Shown one piece after another: positions 5,861 to 7,315 of a stretch of 7,315 nucleotides of DNA; position 1 is the first letter of the stretch, and the number at the start of each line of letters is the position of its first letter. The notes under the pieces are model-generated. The model was not told the DNA's origin. It did no database searches and worked only from the letters and a program-made list of their open reading frames with translations. Origin of the DNA: Candidatus Pacearchaeota archaeon (GTDB lineage Archaea; Nanoarchaeota; Nanoarchaeia; Pacearchaeales; GW2011-AR1); assembly GCA_023228245.1 (NCBI GenBank), contig JALOBN010000089.1, positions 1-7,315 on the forward strand, written 5' to 3'. The position numbers and the translations under genes were made by a program.

Positions 5861-6001
5861 TTAAGCCCGTGCCATCGGGCTTTTCTCCATTTTCAAAACC
5901 GCTTCCAAAACGAACTCTTCCCAGGTGCGCGCGCCCTTCCGTTCTTTCATAGCGTTGAAATCGCTATCTGAGAACGCCAATAATAGCTTTTTGACGGCCA
6001 T
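5861..6001 (-). CDS. Small ribbon-helix-helix-like protein, 46 aa
   Basis: A short gene read by hand. The protein runs MAVKKLLLAFSDSDFNAM, then KERKGARTWEEFVLEAVLK, then MEKSPMARA. A strand (KKLLLAF), a helix (SDSDFNAMKERKG) and a second helix (TWEEFVLEAVLKM) give the ribbon-helix-helix order, with the 'RTWEEFVLE' stretch typical of small archaeal and phage proteins of this type. There is no ribosome site, but a TATA-like box lies about 28 bp upstream, so the mRNA probably starts at or next to the ATG. Its stop is 12 nt before the zinc protein. It is likely the first gene of the TcmP-like operon and its autoregulator; the role is inferred. Confidence 0.68.
   Translation of the reverse strand: MAVKKLLLAFSDSDFNAMKERKGARTWEEFVLEAVLKMEKSPMARA
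5863..5882. repeat. GC-rich hairpin at the end of the 46-aa gene
   Basis: AAGCCCG and CGGGCTT form a perfect 7-bp stem around a 6-nt loop (5870-5875). It lies in the last codons of the 46-aa gene, just before AAGGAGAG of the zinc protein, so it could tune translation of that gene. No T-run follows on the minus strand, so it is not a typical terminator there. Confidence 0.4.
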
Positions 6002-6003
6002 GC

Positions 6004-6014
6004 GTAATTATTAC
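6004..6014. promoter_or_regulatory. Palindrome at the start of the 46-aa gene
   Basis: GTAATTATTAC is a perfect inverted repeat with 5-nt half-sites, 3-13 bases upstream of the ATG at 6001, at the predicted transcription start. It is a candidate operator for the ribbon-helix-helix protein. Confidence 0.35.
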
Positions 6015-6024
6015 TAAGTCAACC

Positions 6025-6040
6025 TATTTTAATCTTTTCC
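6025..6040 (-). promoter_or_regulatory. TATA-like promoter of the 46-aa gene
   Basis: On the minus strand GGAAAAGATTAAAATA combines a purine-rich BRE-like part with an ATTAAAATA box centred about 28 bp before the ATG at 6001. Initiation would fall within a few bases of the ATG, fitting a leaderless message. Confidence 0.45.
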
Positions 6041-6100
6041 TCCACAAACGCTTCGTCCCCTTCCCATCTCCCAAAAAGAATTAAAGATACTGATGCAAAA

Positions 6101-6856
6101 TCAGCTATCCATCACCACAATCACCGTATTCACTCCCGTCCCACTCTCCTCAAACGACCCATCCGGCAAATCCCCAATCTCACCATCATGCAATTCCACG
6201 AATTCCCTAAACTCCCTGCCCAACGCATCGTCTCTAAATTTCACGCCCGCGCTCATGATAGATACCAGCTTTCCGCCCGGCTTGAGCATCGAAAAGGCCC
6301 GCTTGACATGCAAAACATCTTGCCTTTTTTCAAAGGGGGGATTCATGACCACTCGATCAAATATTAGGCTGGTTTCCAGCTTCATGAAATCCGGCTCCGC
6401 AAACAAGCTTATGGATGGCATCCCATCCCCCATCAGAACCTTCCTATTGGCCTCTAGCAGCTCGCAGGCGAAGACTTTAGCACCTCGATGGTACAATTCT
6501 GTGCTGATTGCTCCCTGCCCCGCAGAAGGCTCTAGGACGAATTGGCCGGGCCGGATATCGGCCAAATCACAGAGCTTCATCACAATGGCCGTCGGAGTTG
6601 GGAAATATCCGTTCTTGCTCGGCGGTGTAACCTCGCCTGTCAAAATTGCATTATCAAGCGCTTCTTCTGGATCGCTTGCAAATATGTGCCCTTGTGCTCT
6701 CCGGTTCCATTTGCCTCCAATGGCCTCAAGTGCCTTGTTCACATCTTGGTAGAGCGTCCGGTCGAGTCGGTCGCCTGTCAATTTGACGCAATTTCCTTCT
6801 ATGCTCGCCGCACTGAGGACGGCCAACACTTCTTCGGATAATTTAGTTGTTCTCAT
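6101..6856 (-). CDS. N6-adenine-type DNA methyltransferase
   Basis: A 251-aa class I SAM-dependent methyltransferase. FPTP (85-88), motif I LEPSAGQGAIS (108-118), an acidic strand end (E132), catalytic NPPF (172-175) and LKPGGKL (191-197) are all in place. NPPF after this motif I is characteristic of amino-methylating DNA methyltransferases, most often N6-adenine. The N-terminal 75 residues (LTGDRLDRTLYQDVNKALE, GGKWNRRAQGHIF) resemble a module often found before such domains in phage and plasmid enzymes. No restriction nuclease is nearby, so it is probably a lone enzyme that marks or protects element DNA; the target site cannot be read. The start has GGAGATG 6 nt upstream, within the end of the preceding gene, whose stop lies 3 nt away. 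Confidence 0.87.
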   Translation of the reverse strand: MRTTKLSEEVLAVLSAASIEGNCVKLTGDRLDRTLYQDVNKALEAIGGKWNRRAQGHIFASDPEEALDNAILTGEVTPPSKNGYFPTPTAIVMKLCDLADIRPGQFVLEPSAGQGAISTELYHRGAKVFACELLEANRKVLMGDGMPSISLFAEPDFMKLETSLIFDRVVMNPPFEKRQDVLHVKRAFSMLKPGGKLVSIMSAGVKFRDDALGREFREFVELHDGEIGDLPDGSFEESGTGVNTVIVVMDS

Positions 6857-6859
6857 ATA

Positions 6860-7315
6860 TTACATCTCCACAATATTAAACGGTCCACGTACTCCCGCGC
6901 ACCAATATTCCGCACATTTCAGCGCCCCCTCAATCAACCTCTCCGGCGAGAGACAAGTCTTCTCCATCGCATATAGGTACCCAAGCGCATACTTGGCACC
7001 TGCACCGATCGCCTCATAGGAAGTGCCAATCTCGGAGAGAGTAAAATTCTCTCCTATGATGAATAGGCCGCCCTTGTAGCCCACCATGATCACCGCTTCC
7101 ATCTGCTCATCTTTCAGGCCGCCATGTTCGCGTAGGCAGGCTCGCAGAGCTGGAATGATGGCCGAGCCAAGGTATTCGCCCGGCGACATGCCGCTGTCCT
7201 CTGGCAGGTCCAGATTGTACTCCACGATGTCTGAGACTCTTTGGGAATTCTCCGATCCAATGAGCAGGTTGCCTTTTCTGAAGATCTTTGGGCGAGGTGT
7301 CCTGACGCGATGCCA
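6860..7315 (-). CDS. HslV/proteasome-like Ntn hydrolase, 5' part outside window
   Basis: The reading frame stays open to the window edge, giving 151 residues. The in-frame GTG at 7225 is internal, because the family's conserved part lies before it: PKIFRKGNLLIGSENSQR corresponds to the 'kvFr-g-ligfsGsyR' segment. Further on come IPALRACLREHGG, AVIMVGYKGGLFIIG, YEAIGAGAKYALGYLYAME and a C-terminal CAGVRGPFNIVEM, matching the proteasome beta/HslV-like proteins common in phages and other elements. The catalytic N-terminal Thr (or Ser/Cys) lies outside the window, so activity cannot be judged. The gene ends 3 nt before the methyltransferase, so the two are co-transcribed. It may be a head-maturation-type or cytoplasmic peptidase; its partner is not visible. 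Confidence 0.8.
   Translation of the reverse strand, partial: WHRVRTPRPKIFRKGNLLIGSENSQRVSDIVEYNLDLPEDSGMSPGEYLGSAIIPALRACLREHGGLKDEQMEAVIMVGYKGGLFIIGENFTLSEIGTSYEAIGAGAKYALGYLYAMEKTCLSPERLIEGALKCAEYWCAGVRGPFNIVEM

Larger units (their letters stand above)
6002..6100. other. Promoter spacer between the methyltransferase and the 46-aa gene
   Basis: These 99 nt hold a T-rich stretch just after the methyltransferase stop (a TTCTTTTTGG at 6080-6071 could end transcription), a purine-rich tract on the minus strand (about 6036-6073), the TATA-like box and the palindrome described separately. No gene is seen. Confidence 0.5.

Noticed and set aside
6093..6752. Plus-strand open frame of 219 codons
   Set aside because: It lies opposite the methyltransferase gene, which has all its motifs; the protein is Ser/Pro-rich without domains, as expected of an antisense shadow.
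7223..7225. GTG 7225 as the start of the Ntn hydrolase
   Set aside because: The frame is open to the window edge and conserved family residues lie before it.
1..7315. CRISPR arrays, tRNA or rRNA genes, insertion sequences
   Set aside because: No regular direct repeats with spacers, no cloverleaf-like or rRNA stretches and no transposase or terminal inverted repeats were seen.

Overview
The window looks like part of an archaeal mobile element (plasmid, virus or integrated element), seen mostly on the minus strand. The archaeal assignment rests on several signs. TATA boxes about 28-34 bp before start codons fit archaeal promoters, and two of those genes have no Shine-Dalgarno site and look leaderless. 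Coupled genes carry GGTGA/GGAG ribosome sites. The gene families also fit: an archaeal-style AbrB domain, an HslV/proteasome-like Ntn hydrolase and a PrimPol-helicase of archaeal-element type. The exact host cannot be fixed from the sequence; a euryarchaeon of the methanogen/ANME type is a guess.

Layout in the direction of transcription, from right to left. (1) 7315-6101: a proteasome-like Ntn hydrolase cut by the window edge, followed 3 nt later by an N6-adenine-type DNA methyltransferase. (2) 6100-6002: a 99-nt intergenic promoter region. (3) 6001-4761: a leaderless mini-gene for a 46-aa ribbon-helix-helix-like protein, an 88-aa cysteine-rich zinc protein, and a 274-aa Rossmann methyltransferase-like protein resembling TcmP, the partner of three-Cys-motif radical-SAM-like proteins. 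(4) 4760-4697: a short spacer with a hairpin, a TATA box and a repeated CCRTA motif. (5) 4696-460: a 47-aa ribbon-helix-helix mini-gene, a NUMOD3/HNH endonuclease and a 1176-aa protein fusing a radical SAM domain to a PrimPol and a P-loop helicase. (6) 459-93: a non-coding region with nine copies of a TGAGCCR heptamer around an AT-rich stretch, a good candidate origin. (7) 92-1: the start of an AbrB-like gene.

Genes in blocks 3 and 5 are tightly coupled: the stop overlaps the next start at three junctions (ATGA, TAATG, ATGA). The two mini-genes (4553-4696 and 5861-6001) were found by reading the minus strand by hand; the first fixes the start of the HNH gene through the TAATG overlap.

The most unusual object is the radical SAM-PrimPol-helicase fusion, with a TcmP-like gene just upstream and probable iterons just downstream. 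Together they suggest a replication module with a built-in radical-SAM chemistry, whose substrate is unknown.
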